Source: Nocardioides sp. URHA0020
GTDB taxonomy: Bacteria; Actinomycetota; Actinomycetes; Propionibacteriales; Nocardioidaceae
Reading direction: 5' to 3'
DNA: 64,000 nucleotides
Assembly (NCBI RefSeq): GCF_000620705.1
Contig: NZ_KK211171.1
Coordinates: 1-64,000, forward strand
Part shown: positions 7,547 to 16,317 of the stretch, in pieces
Numbering within the stretch: position 1 is the stretch's first letter
How the letters are laid out: each line of letters begins with the position of its first letter
Program-made: the position numbers and the translations under genes
Notes under the pieces: generated by a model
The model's database searches: none
What the model was told of the DNA's origin: nothing
The model's input: the letters and a program-made list of their open reading frames with translations, nothing else

Positions 7547-9535
7547 TCAGCGGTGCGCGCTGAGCCCGAACCCGTAGCGGTAGAGCGGGTTGTAGGACTT
7601 GTCCCCGATGTTGATCGGCTCCTGTGCGACCGAGCGCGGCCAGGTCACCGGCAGCTTGCCGACGAACGGGCTGCGGCCGTAGAGCACGTCGGCCACGCCG
7701 GCGCCCTCGCTGCCGGGCAGCCACGACGCGACCAGCGCGTCGGTCTGCTGGAGCAGGGCCGGCGGGATGATCATCGGCCGACCGGAGACGACGAGCACGG
7801 TGCAGGACGTCGTGCGGGCGCAGACCGTGCGGATCGCCTGCTTGTCGGCGGCGCTGAGCTCCATGGTCTGCTTCTGCCGCGGGACGCCCGCGTCGCCCGG
7901 GTCGTAGGCCCACTGCGGGCCGCCGACGTCGCCGAAGCCCTCGGCGTACGGCGTCTCACCGACGACCACCACGCCGACCGAGTTGCGCGGCACCGGGGTG
8001 GTGGCCTTCTCGCTGAAGGTCACCGCGCCCTTCGCGGCCTTCTCGATGCCGTCGAGGATGGTCTGCCCGGGGATGACGTTGGTCGAGCCGCCCTGCCAGG
8101 TCAGCGTCCAGCCACCGGCCTGGTTGCCGATGTTGTCGGCGTTGCTGCCGGCGACGTACACCTTGCTCTTCGCCTTGAGCGGGAGCGTGCGCTGCTTGTT
8201 GCGCAGCAGCACCTGGCTCTCGGCGACCGCACGCCGGGCGACGGCCCGGTGCGCCTTGCTGCCCACCTGGTCGATGTTGGACCGGTCGGTCAGCGGGTGC
8301 TCGAAGAGACCGAGCTTGAACTTGGCCCGCAGGATGCGCGAGACCGCGTCGTCGATCCGGGCCATCGGCACCTCACCGGTGCCGACCAGGTCGGTCAGGG
8401 TCGGGATGAACTCGTCCCAGCCGGTCGGGTTGTTGGGCGCCTGGATCGGCTCCATGTACATGTCGACGCCGGCGAGCACCGAGGCCTTCACCTGCGCGCG
8501 GTAGTCGCCCGGCAGCTGCCGGATCGCGCGCCAGTCGGAGATGACGAAGCCCTGGAAGTGCTGCTGGCCCTTGAGCCAGCCGGTGATGAGCTGCTTGTTG
8601 GCGTGCATCTTCACCGGGTTGCCCAGACCGTCGTTGGTCCAGTCGACGCTGGAGAAGGACGGCATCACCGAGCCGACGTGGTGCTGCTTGACGGCCGGGA
8701 CGTACGGCGCGAGCGCCAGCCGCTTGAAGTCCTTGCGGCTGACCTTGTCGATGCCCTGGTCGATCGGGTAGGCACCGGTGCCGGCCGCGGCCTCGTCGTA
8801 CGCCGTGAGCCCGTCGCCCGCGAAGTGCTTCGCGCTGGCGAGGACCCGGTCGGCGTCGTCGAGCTGACCCGGGCGGCCCTGGAGGCCGTCGATGACGGTC
8901 TCCATGGACTTCACCAGGCGCGGCGTCTCGCCGAAGCTCTCGTACGTGCGGCCCCAGCGGTCGTCGCGGGCCACGCAGATGCACGGCGCGAAGGCCCACT
9001 GCGGGCCCGACGCACGCGTCTCCTCGGCCGTGATGTGGCCGATCCGCTGCACCAGCCGGGGGTCGCGGGTCGCACCGAGACCGATGTTGTGCGGGAAGAT
9101 CGTGGCGCCCTGGAGGTTGCCGTGGCCGTGGACCGAGTCCACGCCGTAGATCAGCGGGATCCCGAGCCGGGTCGCGAGCGCGGCCTGCTGGTAGCGGTCG
9201 ACCATGTCGGCCCACGCCTCGGGGGTGTTGTCGGCGGGGACCGACCCGCCACCCGAGAGGACGCTGCCGAGCGCGTTCGACGTGATCAGCGAGGGATCGG
9301 CGTCCACGTCGATGCGCTCGGCCTGGGTCATCTGGCCGATCTTCTCCGCCAGCGTCATCCGACCGAGCAGGTCGCTCACGCGCTGGGCGGTCGGGACGGA
9401 GGGGTCCTGGTAGGGCAGCGTGTCGTCGCCGGCGGCTGGCGACGATGGCTGGAGGAGCGTGGCGACGAGAGCGCCACCGGCGAGCACGGCGAGCGTCGGT
9501 GCCCACCTGCGCCGGGTGAAGGGATTGCGTGACAT
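7547..9535 (-). CDS. Secreted glycoside hydrolase family 3 beta-glucosidase/glucanase
   Basis: A 662-residue exported enzyme. The signal peptide has an RRRW basic start and a hydrophobic core (about 12-30). GH3 N-terminal barrel motifs include GVDSVHGHGN and KHFAGDG. The catalytic nucleophile Asp is in GFVISDWRAI. The C-terminal alpha/beta domain carries VVGETPYAEGFGD. It resembles exo-1,3/1,4-glucan hydrolases that release glucose from beta-glucans. ATG 9535 is preceded by AAGGAGAACC. It is transcribed away from a ROK-family regulator, which probably controls it in response to a sugar. Confidence 0.93.
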   Translation of the reverse strand: MSRNPFTRRRWAPTLAVLAGGALVATLLQPSSPAAGDDTLPYQDPSVPTAQRVSDLLGRMTLAEKIGQMTQAERIDVDADPSLITSNALGSVLSGGGSVPADNTPEAWADMVDRYQQAALATRLGIPLIYGVDSVHGHGNLQGATIFPHNIGLGATRDPRLVQRIGHITAEETRASGPQWAFAPCICVARDDRWGRTYESFGETPRLVKSMETVIDGLQGRPGQLDDADRVLASAKHFAGDGLTAYDEAAAGTGAYPIDQGIDKVSRKDFKRLALAPYVPAVKQHHVGSVMPSFSSVDWTNDGLGNPVKMHANKQLITGWLKGQQHFQGFVISDWRAIRQLPGDYRAQVKASVLAGVDMYMEPIQAPNNPTGWDEFIPTLTDLVGTGEVPMARIDDAVSRILRAKFKLGLFEHPLTDRSNIDQVGSKAHRAVARRAVAESQVLLRNKQRTLPLKAKSKVYVAGSNADNIGNQAGGWTLTWQGGSTNVIPGQTILDGIEKAAKGAVTFSEKATTPVPRNSVGVVVVGETPYAEGFGDVGGPQWAYDPGDAGVPRQKQTMELSAADKQAIRTVCARTTSCTVLVVSGRPMIIPPALLQQTDALVASWLPGSEGAGVADVLYGRSPFVGKLPVTWPRSVAQEPINIGDKSYNPLYRYGFGLSAHR

Positions 9536-9575
9536 GTGGTTCTCCTTGCCGAGATCAAGGGGAGTGACGCCCGTC

Positions 9576-9605
9576 ACGTTAGGAACAGCGGTTCGTCCCG
9601 GTCAA
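9576..9605 (-). promoter_or_regulatory. Promoter of the GH3 gene
   Basis: On the minus strand TTGACC (9605-9600) and TAACGT (9581-9576) are separated by 18 bp. They precede the ATG at 9535, leaving a leader that carries the Shine-Dalgarno. The promoter abuts the regulator promoter region, so one operator could serve both genes. Confidence 0.55.
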
Positions 9606-9616
9606 TGCGCAAAGAA

Positions 9617-9666
9617 CGGGAAGCGGCCTGTTGTTTGTTCACTTCCCGGATGAATCGGCCTACGCT
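9617..9666 (+). promoter_or_regulatory. ROK-regulator promoter and candidate operator
   Basis: An inverted repeat, CGGGAAG at 9617-9623 and CTTCCCG at 9642-9648, lies between the two divergent starts. TACGCT at 9661-9666 is exactly 6 nt before the regulator GTG (leaderless). The inverted repeat is upstream of the GH3 promoter and next to this -10, a sensible place for autoregulatory ROK binding. This is inference from position. Confidence 0.4.
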
Positions 9667-9672
9667 CGGCCG

Positions 9673-10839
9673 GTGGTCACCACCGGAGCGCTGGAGCGCC
9701 TGCGCGAGACCAACCGTCGCGCGATCACCGGCCTGCTGGCCGGTGAGGGTCCGATGAGCCGCGCCGACCTGGCGCGGGGCACCGGCCTGTCCCGCACCAC
9801 GATCTCGAGCCTGGTCACCGACCTCATCGGCACCGGCGATGTCGTCGAGACCGCCGACCGCGGTCGCCCGCACAAGGGCGGCAGCGGTCGCCCACCGCAC
9901 CTGGTCGCGCTCAGCACCCCGCTCGGCGCGGTCGCCGGCGTGGACATCGGGCACGGGCACCTCCGGGTCGCGGTTGCCGACCGGAGCGGCCGCGTGCTCG
10001 CCGAGGACACCGACTCCCTCGACGTCGACGAGCACGGTGTCGACGCGCTGGACCGGGCTGCCCGGATGGTGCGCGCCGGGCTCGCCGCTGCCGGGGTGGA
10101 GCGGGCCGACCTGCGCGCGGTCGGGATGTGCGTGCCGGCGCCGCTGGACCGGCGCTCCGCGCGGATCCGCACCGGGATCATGCCGGGCTGGCGGCACCTC
10201 TCCCCCGGCGACGAGCTGCACCGCCGCCTCGACGTCCCCGTCTTCGCCGACAACGACGCCAACCTCGGCGCACTGGCCGAGCTGAGCCACGGCGCCGCGC
10301 GCGGGATCGCCGACGTCCTCTACGTGAAGGTCGCGAGCGGGCTCGGCGCCGGGATCGTGCTCGGCGGCCGGCTGCACCGCGGCGCCACCGGCATCGCCGG
10401 GGAGATCGGCCACGTCCAGGTCGGCGAGGACGGTCAGGTCTGCCGCTGCGGCAACCGCGGCTGCCTGGAGACCGAGGCCTCGGCGCCGCGCCTGCTGGCG
10501 GTGCTGCAGCCGGCGTACGACGAGCAGCTCTCGGTCCGGAGCGTCCTGGCGCTCGATGCCGCGGGTGACGCCGGCGTACGCCGGGTCCTCAGCGACGCCG
10601 GCCGCTCCGTGGGCCGCGCCCTCGCCGACCTGTGCAACAGCCTCAACCCCGAGGCGATCGTGCTGGGCGGCTCCCTCGGCACCTCGCCGTCGCTGGCCAC
10701 CGGCGTCCGTGCCGCCGTCGACCGCTACGCGCAGCCCGACACCGCCGCCGCCGTCCGGGTGGTCGCCGGCGAGCTCGGCGCCCGCGCCGAGGTCCTGGGC
10801 GCAGTGTCGCTCGCGATCGCCCGGGTGGCTGCGAGCTAG
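9673..10839 (+). CDS. ROK-family transcriptional regulator
   Basis: About 388 residues. The N-terminal winged helix (LRETNRRAITGLLAGEGPMSRADLARGTGLSR, split by family positions) is followed by a ROK sugar-kinase-like domain. The phosphate-binding motif is GVDIGHGHLRVAVAD. The zinc site is visible as GHVQVGEDG then CRCGNRGCLE, typical of NagC/Mlc/XylR-type proteins. GTG 9673 is chosen because TACGCT lies 6 nt upstream; a frame opening at 9631 adds 14 residues over the promoter. Divergent from the GH3 glucosidase, so it is probably its sugar-responsive repressor. Confidence 0.88.
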   Translation: MVTTGALERLRETNRRAITGLLAGEGPMSRADLARGTGLSRTTISSLVTDLIGTGDVVETADRGRPHKGGSGRPPHLVALSTPLGAVAGVDIGHGHLRVAVADRSGRVLAEDTDSLDVDEHGVDALDRAARMVRAGLAAAGVERADLRAVGMCVPAPLDRRSARIRTGIMPGWRHLSPGDELHRRLDVPVFADNDANLGALAELSHGAARGIADVLYVKVASGLGAGIVLGGRLHRGATGIAGEIGHVQVGEDGQVCRCGNRGCLETEASAPRLLAVLQPAYDEQLSVRSVLALDAAGDAGVRRVLSDAGRSVGRALADLCNSLNPEAIVLGGSLGTSPSLATGVRAAVDRYAQPDTAAAVRVVAGELGARAEVLGAVSLAIARVAAS

Positions 10840-10860
10840 GTGCCCGGCTCCGCCGAGATC

Positions 10861-10921
10861 GTCGAGACACCCGAACTGGCTGTCAGCCGAGCCGGATCAC
10901 AGCCACCTGAGGTGTCTCGAC
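10861..10921. repeat. Palindromic repeat, family 1 copy A
   Basis: Outer arms of 11 bp (GTCGAGACACC and its complement) enclose inner TGGCT/AGCCA elements. The element lies between two convergent genes. A second copy with the same outer arms and TGGCTGT inner segment is at 45123-45185, also between convergent genes. It may act as a bidirectional terminator or as a REP-like element. Confidence 0.7.
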
Positions 10922-10942
10922 GCCAGTGCGGCGGCTGGCGGC

Positions 10943-11311
10943 TCAGAGCTGGTCCAGCAGCCAGGAGGGGCTCATCGCCTGGGCGCCCACTCCCCCGACC
11001 CGGGCCTGGAGGAACCGGTCCGCGGTGATCACCACGACCCGATCGCCCCTGGCGGCCGCCACGCGGGCCTGCTCGACGATCGCCTCGTCGCCCTCGCCCT
11101 TGGCGTGCACGGTGCGCACGTGCGCGTCGCGCCCGGCCCTCACCCCGCCCTTGGCCTGGCCCTCGAGGACCAGCACCACCTCGTCGTACGGCGTGTCCGC
11201 GACCAGCAGCGCCTCGTGCAGCCGCCGGGCCGCACCCGCGCGGTCCTTCCACCACCCGTCGGGGCGGCTGCCGACCACGTTGGCGCCGTCGACAACCAGC
11301 ACTGACGCCAT
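10943..11311 (-). CDS. Small NYN/PIN-like domain protein
   Basis: A 122-residue protein, MASVLVVDGANVVGSRPDGWW, with the acidic VDGAN motif that opens NYN (PIN-like) ribonuclease domains. A further Asp lies in KGEGDEAIVEQA, and a strand followed by Asp in VVVITADRFLQ. The spacing matches YacP/NYN-type putative RNA-processing nucleases. ATG 11311 has AAAGG about 10 nt upstream. It follows ffh by 64 nt on the same strand. The nuclease role is inferred from the motifs. Confidence 0.72.
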   Translation of the reverse strand: MASVLVVDGANVVGSRPDGWWKDRAGAARRLHEALLVADTPYDEVVLVLEGQAKGGVRAGRDAHVRTVHAKGEGDEAIVEQARVAAARGDRVVVITADRFLQARVGGVGAQAMSPSWLLDQL

Positions 11312-11375
11312 CACGGCCGCCTTTCCGCCGCACCAGGTCCCGGCACGCTTGCGCCACCTCGGACTGACGCGCGGC

Positions 11376-12944
11376 TCACTTCAGGTACTTGGAGAAGTCC
11401 TTCGGCAGGTTGAGCGCGGCTGCGGCCTTCTCGTAGTCGACCGGCTCGTCGCCCGCCGGCGTGCCGAACGGGTTGCCCCCGCCGGCGGCCTTCGCCGCCT
11501 TGGCCGCCGCGGCCTCCTGCGCGGCCTTGGCCGGGTTGCCCGAGCGCTTGGCGCCCTTGCCCTTCTTCGGCTGGGCCTTGGCCTTGGCGCTCTTGCCACC
11601 ACCCATGCCCGGCATGCCGGGCATCCCGGGGATCCCGCCGCCCTTGGCCATCGACTGCATCATCTTGCGCGCCTCGAAGAAGCGGTCCACGAGCTGGTTG
11701 ACGTCGGAGACCTGCCGCCCCGACCCGCGCGCGATGCGGAGCCGGCGGGAGCCGTCGATCATCTTCGGGTTGGCCCGCTCGGCCGGGGTCATCGACTGGA
11801 TGACGGCCTGGATGCGGTCGATCTCGCGCTCGTCGAAGTTCTCGAGCTGGTCGCGGAACTGCCCCATCCCGGGCAGCATCCCCATGATCTTCGACATCGA
11901 GCCGAGCTTGCGGACCTGCTGCATCTGCTCGAGGAAGTCGTCGAGGGTGAACTCGCCGCCCTGACCGGTGAGCTTGGCCGCGGCCTTGGCGGCCTGGTCG
12001 GCGTCGAAGGTCTTCTCGGCCTGCTCGATCAGGGTGAGCATGTCGCCCATGTCGAGGATGCGCGAGGCCATCCGGTCGGGGTGGAAGAGGTCGAAGTCGG
12101 TCATCTTCTCGCCGTTGGAGGCGAACATGACCGGCTTGCCGGTGATCGACGCGATCGACAGCGCGGCACCACCGCGGGCGTCACCGTCGAGCTTGGTGAG
12201 CACGACGCCGTCGTACCCGACCCCGTCGAGGAAGAGCTGCGCGGTGGTGACGGCGTCCTGGCCGATCATCGCGTCGACGACGAAGAGCACCTCGTCGGGC
12301 CGGACGGCGTCGCGGATGTCCGAGGCCTGCTGCATCAGCTCGGCGTCGACGCCGAGGCGACCGGCGGTGTCGACGATGACGACGTCGTGCAGGGTGCGCT
12401 TGGCCTCCTCGACGGCGTCGCGGGCCACCCGCACCGGGTCACCCACCCCGTTGCCCGGCTCGGGCGCGAAGACCTTGACGCCGACCCGCTCGCCGTTGAC
12501 CTGGAGCTGGTTGACGGCATTGGGCCTCTGGAGGTCGGCGGCGACCAGCAGCGGGCTCTTGCCCTGCTCCTTGAGCCACAGCGCCAGCTTGGCGGCGAGC
12601 GTGGTCTTGCCGGCGCCCTGGAGGCCGGCCAGCATGATGACGGTCGGACCGCTCTTGGCGAAGCGCAGCCGGCGGGTCTCCCCGCCGAGGATGTTGACGA
12701 GCTCCTCGTTGACGATCTTGACGACCTGCTGGGCGGGGTTCAGCGCACCGCTGACCTCCTCGCCGCGGGCACGCTCCTTGACCGCGCCGACGAACTCCTT
12801 GACCACCGGCAGCGCGACGTCCGCCTCGAGCAGCGCGATGCGGATCTCACGCGCCGTGGCGTCGATGTCGGCCTCGGAGAGCCGGCCCTTCCCGCGGAGG
12901 TTCTTGAAGGTGTCGGCGAGCCGGTCGGAAAGTGTGGCGAACAA
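11376..12944 (-). CDS. ffh: Signal recognition particle protein Ffh
   Basis: The SRP54 GTPase that binds signal sequences and 4.5S RNA and targets nascent membrane proteins to FtsY. Residues run MFATLSDRLADTFKNL (N domain), then LAGLQGAGKTT (G1), DTAGRLG (G3) and TKLDGDARGG (G4). The Met-rich M domain contains LEQMQQVRKLGSM. The last 80 residues are a Gly/Met/Lys/Ala tail with PGMPGMPGM. TTG at 12944 is the start: AGGA lies 7 nt upstream and the family begins at MF. Its receptor ftsY is 5 kb away in the same window. Confidence 0.97.
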   Translation of the reverse strand: MFATLSDRLADTFKNLRGKGRLSEADIDATAREIRIALLEADVALPVVKEFVGAVKERARGEEVSGALNPAQQVVKIVNEELVNILGGETRRLRFAKSGPTVIMLAGLQGAGKTTLAAKLALWLKEQGKSPLLVAADLQRPNAVNQLQVNGERVGVKVFAPEPGNGVGDPVRVARDAVEEAKRTLHDVVIVDTAGRLGVDAELMQQASDIRDAVRPDEVLFVVDAMIGQDAVTTAQLFLDGVGYDGVVLTKLDGDARGGAALSIASITGKPVMFASNGEKMTDFDLFHPDRMASRILDMGDMLTLIEQAEKTFDADQAAKAAAKLTGQGGEFTLDDFLEQMQQVRKLGSMSKIMGMLPGMGQFRDQLENFDEREIDRIQAVIQSMTPAERANPKMIDGSRRLRIARGSGRQVSDVNQLVDRFFEARKMMQSMAKGGGIPGMPGMPGMGGGKSAKAKAQPKKGKGAKRSGNPAKAAQEAAAAKAAKAAGGGNPFGTPAGDEPVDYEKAAAALNLPKDFSKYLK

Positions 12945-13038
12945 GTCGTGGTCCTACTCGTGGTCCTGGGTGCCGGGACGGGCTGAGATCAAGGGCCAAG
13001 CCTAACCGGGAGCCCCTGGTACGCCGTACGCTGGCCGC

Positions 13039-13323
13039 ATGGTCATCCTGGCGGTCATCGTCGCATCGGTGCTGCTGCTCGGCCTCATCGTCTGGACGGG
13101 CACCAAGATGGTCGCCCACCCGGACCCCGACGCGGTGTCCGTGGGCGGTGCGATGGGTGCCGGCCTGGGGGTCTTCGACCCGGGCGCGGCCCGCGCCCGT
13201 GAGGACATCGACGACCAGAAGAACCAGACCGAGGTCGTGCCGTCACCCGACGAGGGCGACGACCCGGTGTGGAAGGTCGACCTGCGTCGCGGGACCGTCA
13301 AGATCCCGCGGCCCCCTCGGTGA
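13039..13323 (+). CDS. Small single-pass membrane protein
   Basis: A 94-residue protein with one N-terminal helix (VILAVIVASVLLLGLIVW) and a soluble acidic C-terminal tail. I do not recognise a family. ATG 13039 lies exactly 6 nt after TACGCT (13027-13032), so the mRNA is probably leaderless. Its 3' end overlaps the convergent glnD gene by 26 bp. Confidence 0.78.
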   Translation: MVILAVIVASVLLLGLIVWTGTKMVAHPDPDAVSVGGAMGAGLGVFDPGAARAREDIDDQKNQTEVVPSPDEGDDPVWKVDLRRGTVKIPRPPR

Positions 13324-15529
13324 GCGCCCGGCGTACGGCGTGCGCGGCCTCCGCCGCCCGCTGGTCGCTGAGCACGCCCGCGTGCGCCTCCTGCAGGTAG
13401 AACACGTCCACCGCCTGCGGTCCGAGGGTGTCGACGTGCGCTGAGCGCACCGCGATGTCGAGGTCGGCCAGCGCCCCGCAGGCGAGGTAGACGACGCCCG
13501 GCCGGTCGCCGGTGCGGACCTCGAGCACCGTCGCCTGGTCCGACGCCTCGGGGCGTACGGCGACCGTCGGCTCGAGCGCGTCGGCAGGCGGCGGGCGCCG
13601 CAGCCGCTTGGCGGCCTCGACCCGCCCACCGACGACGGCGTCGTACCGCTCCCGGAGCACGGCCGCGTCGAGCTCGGGTACGCCGACCTCCCACACCGAG
13701 ACGCCGAACTGGTCCTGCGACCAGGCCCGTGCGGCCCGCACCGGGATCCGCTGGAGCGCGAACATCGCGGCGAGGTCGGCCAGCAGTCCGACGCGGTCGG
13801 GCGCGATCACCGTGACCCGCGTGCCGTCGTCGTCGTGCTCGACCGTGATGGCCGCGGAGCCCCGGCGTACCTCCTGGGGGATCGGCACGTCGTCGGTGAC
13901 GATGGACGGCAGCGCCACCCCGGAGTCCAGCGCGGCCCGGGCGCGCCGGGCCAGGTCGCGGATCAGGCCGGAGCGCCAGGACGACCACGCCTTCGGCGAG
14001 GCCGCCTTCGAGTCCGCCTCGGTGAGGGCCAGCAGCAGGTCGAGCGCCTCGGCGGTCTCGACCCGCTTGACGATGAGATCCACGGTCGCGGGGTCGTCGG
14101 GGTCGCGCGTCGTGGCGGTCTCGGAGAGCACCAGGTGCCAGCGGACCAGCCGGGCGACGAGGTCGACGGCCTCGGGGGCGAAGCCCATCCGGGTCGCGAT
14201 CTCGCGGGCGAGCGGCTCGCCGGCCACACTGTGCTCGGTGAGGCTGCCCTTGCCGATGTCGTGCAGCAGCGCCGCGACCATGAGCACGTCGGGCCGGGCC
14301 ACCTGCCGGATCAGGCCGGAGGCCTCGATGCAGGTCTCCACGACGTGGCGGTCCACGGTGAAGCGGTGGATCGCGGAGGCGTGCGGGAGGAGCCGGATCC
14401 GGTCCCACTCCGGCAGCGCGCGGCTCAGCGCACCGGTCTCCTCCAGGGTCTCCCACACGCCGAGCAGGCCGCGGCCGGAGGCGAGCAGGCGCACGAGCAG
14501 CTGCCGTGCCTCGGCCGGCCAGGGCGTCGGCAGCGGGACGCCCTCGCGGGCCAGCCGAGCGGCGGTCGCGGGGGCCAGCACGACGTCGTGCTCGGCCGCG
14601 GCCGTCGCGGCCCGCAGCAGCAGGACCGGGTCGTCGGCGGGCTTCGCGGTGCGGTCGAGGACGACCTCGCCGTTGGCGAGCGCCACCCCGGGCGCCAACG
14701 GCGTCAGCTCGGGGCGGCGAGCGCGCTGGTTGGGCGCCGGCCGGGCCAGCGCGGCGTCGACCCGGCGCCACGTCAGGTGTGACAGGTGCGTGATCCGGCG
14801 ACCGAGCTCGCGCACGTGGACCTGGGCGGCGCGGGCGTCGCTGAGCCCGAGCTCGTGGCCCAGGTCGCTCCACTGCTCGGGGTTGATCCGGTCGGTCGGA
14901 CGCCCCGCGACGTCGTGCAGGACGTCGCGCACGTCGAGCATCTGCAGCCGGACCCGCTCGAGCTCGACGTGCGGCACGTCGACCATCCAGGTGGCGACCA
15001 GCGCCTTGAGCACCGTGGCGTCGCGCAGACCGCCCTCGGCCTCCTTGATGTCGGGCACCGACAGGTGGGCGACCTCGCCGATCGACTCGTGCCGCGACCG
15101 GACCAGCTCCTTGAGCGCCGGCAGTCGCTCCTTCGCCGTACGGCGCCAGTTGGTCAGCATCGTCGTCCGCAGGCGCATCGTCAGGTTGGCGTCCCCGGCG
15201 AGGTGGCGTACGTCGAGCAGGCCGAGCGCGACCTTGAGGTCGGCCCCCGCCGCGCCGACCATCTCGGGCATGGTGCGCACCGAGTGGTCGAGCCGGGCGC
15301 CCGAGTCCCAGATCGGGTACCAGATCTTCTCCGCGATCCCGCGGATGTCGACGCCCTCCTCGCCGACCAGGACGACGTCGAGGTCGGAGTACGGCGCCAG
15401 CTCACTGCGCCCGAAGCCACCGACCGCCACCAGCGCGGCCCCGCTCTCCGGGCCGCCGCTCGCGCGATAGGCCTCGACGCAGAGCTCGTCGGCCTCCGCC
15501 GCGCGGCGCGCCCGGTCGGGAGCGCTCAG
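13298..15529 (-). CDS. glnD: [Protein-PII] uridylyl/adenylyltransferase GlnD, CTG start
   Basis: A bifunctional nitrogen sensor that modifies and demodifies PII. The nucleotidyltransferase motif is VGGFGRSELAPYSDLD, the HD hydrolase motif is LLHDIGKGSLTEHS, and two C-terminal ACT regions end the protein (ITVEHDDDGTRVTVIAPDRV and VLEVRTGDRPGVVY). The frame has no ATG, GTG or TTG between an in-frame stop inside the upstream PII gene and GTG 15430. Starting at 15430 would cut into the catalytic fold. CTG at 15529 overlaps the PII stop as CTGA, parallel to the ATGA overlaps elsewhere, and gives 743 residues. Confidence 0.93.
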   Translation of the reverse strand: MSAPDRARRAAEADELCVEAYRASGGPESGAALVAVGGFGRSELAPYSDLDVVLVGEEGVDIRGIAEKIWYPIWDSGARLDHSVRTMPEMVGAAGADLKVALGLLDVRHLAGDANLTMRLRTTMLTNWRRTAKERLPALKELVRSRHESIGEVAHLSVPDIKEAEGGLRDATVLKALVATWMVDVPHVELERVRLQMLDVRDVLHDVAGRPTDRINPEQWSDLGHELGLSDARAAQVHVRELGRRITHLSHLTWRRVDAALARPAPNQRARRPELTPLAPGVALANGEVVLDRTAKPADDPVLLLRAATAAAEHDVVLAPATAARLAREGVPLPTPWPAEARQLLVRLLASGRGLLGVWETLEETGALSRALPEWDRIRLLPHASAIHRFTVDRHVVETCIEASGLIRQVARPDVLMVAALLHDIGKGSLTEHSVAGEPLAREIATRMGFAPEAVDLVARLVRWHLVLSETATTRDPDDPATVDLIVKRVETAEALDLLLALTEADSKAASPKAWSSWRSGLIRDLARRARAALDSGVALPSIVTDDVPIPQEVRRGSAAITVEHDDDGTRVTVIAPDRVGLLADLAAMFALQRIPVRAARAWSQDQFGVSVWEVGVPELDAAVLRERYDAVVGGRVEAAKRLRRPPPADALEPTVAVRPEASDQATVLEVRTGDRPGVVYLACGALADLDIAVRSAHVDTLGPQAVDVFYLQEAHAGVLSDQRAAEAAHAVRRALTEGAAGS

Positions 15530-15864
15530 AGCGCTGCCTCGCCCTGGTCGCCGGTGCGGACCCGCACCACCGACTCGACCGGGCTCACCCAGACCTTGCC
15601 GTCACCGATCTTGCCGGTCCGAGCGGCGGCCGAGATCGCCTCGACGATCGCAAGCGCCTCCTCGTCGGCGACGACGATCTCGATCCGGATCTTCGGCACC
15701 AGCGCCACGTCGTACTCCGCGCCGCGGTAGACCTCGGTGTGACCCTTCTGCCGGCCGTAGCCGCTGACCTCGCTGACCGTCATCCCGGTGACCCCGGCAG
15801 CCTCGATCGCGGCGCGGGTGTCCTCCCACTTGTGAGGCTTGACGACGGCGGTGATGAGCTTCAT
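15526..15864 (-). CDS. glnB: PII nitrogen-regulatory protein (second copy)
   Basis: A 112-residue trimeric PII signal protein that senses 2-oxoglutarate and ATP/ADP. The T-loop is intact: GYGRQKGHTEVYRGAEYDV, with the modifiable Tyr in GAEY. The C-loop is GKIGDGKVWVSPVESVVRVRTGD. ATG 15864; a GTG two codons earlier is less likely. It sits 3' of a near-identical paralogue and overlaps glnD by four bases. It differs from the first copy mainly in helix 2 (VADEEALAIVEAISAAARTG). Confidence 0.95.
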   Translation of the reverse strand: MKLITAVVKPHKWEDTRAAIEAAGVTGMTVSEVSGYGRQKGHTEVYRGAEYDVALVPKIRIEIVVADEEALAIVEAISAAARTGKIGDGKVWVSPVESVVRVRTGDQGEAAL

Positions 15865-15931
15865 GAGCACTCCTCGGTCGGGCTGCGGGTGGTCCGATCA
15901 TGCCGGACCGACGACATCGGTCCGGACGGGC

Positions 15932-15966
15932 TCCGGCCCGGCTCCCCGCCGGGGAGCCGGGCCGGA
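15932..15966 (-). terminator. Very strong hairpin between the two PII genes
   Basis: Perfect 16-bp GC-rich arms (15932-15947 and 15951-15966) with a 3-nt loop, 12 nt after the stop of the first PII gene. No T run follows on the minus strand. A smaller perfect hairpin (GGACCGA/TCGGTCC, about 15905-15923) lies just beyond. These could attenuate transcription or block exonuclease, giving more amtB-PII mRNA than PII-glnD mRNA. Confidence 0.6.
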
Positions 15967-15978
15967 CTGCCTCATCCG

Positions 15979-16317
15979 TCAGATCGCGGAGGAGTCACGG
16001 TCGCCGGTGCGGACCCGCACCACCGTGTCGACCGGGCTGACCCAGACCTTGCCGTCGCCGATGCGGCCGGTCTGCGCGGTCTTCACCACGATGCCGACCA
16101 CGTCCTCGGCGTCGTCGTCGTCGACGACGATCTCGATGCGGATCTTCGGGACGAGCGCGATGTCGTACTCCGCGCCCCGGTAGACCTCGGTGTGGCCCTT
16201 CTGCCGGCCGTAGCCGCTGACCTCGCTGACGGTCATGCCGGTGACGCCGAAGGTCTCGAGCGCCTCCCGCACGTCTTCCCACTTGTGCGGCTTGATCACC
16301 GCGGTCACGAGCTTCAT
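15979..16317 (-). CDS. glnK: PII nitrogen-regulatory protein (first copy, amtB-linked)
   Basis: A 112-residue PII protein starting MKLVTAVIKPHKWEDV, with T-loop GYGRQKGHTEVYRGAEYDI and C-loop GRIGDGKVWVSPVDTVV. Its ATG overlaps the amtB stop by four bases (ATGA), the classic arrangement in which GlnK docks on and gates AmtB. An Asp-rich segment (VVDDDDAEDVVG) sets it apart from the downstream copy. It is named glnK for its position; sequence alone does not separate GlnB from GlnK. Confidence 0.95.
   Translation of the reverse strand: MKLVTAVIKPHKWEDVREALETFGVTGMTVSEVSGYGRQKGHTEVYRGAEYDIALVPKIRIEIVVDDDDAEDVVGIVVKTAQTGRIGDGKVWVSPVDTVVRVRTGDRDSSAI

Noticed and set aside
7553..9532. 659-codon plus-strand frame opposite the GH3 gene
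   Set aside because: Shadow frame. The minus-strand protein has a signal peptide, GH3 motifs and a Shine-Dalgarno.
15871..15978. Riboswitch between the PII genes
   Set aside because: The structure is two simple perfect hairpins. No conserved riboswitch core was recognised.
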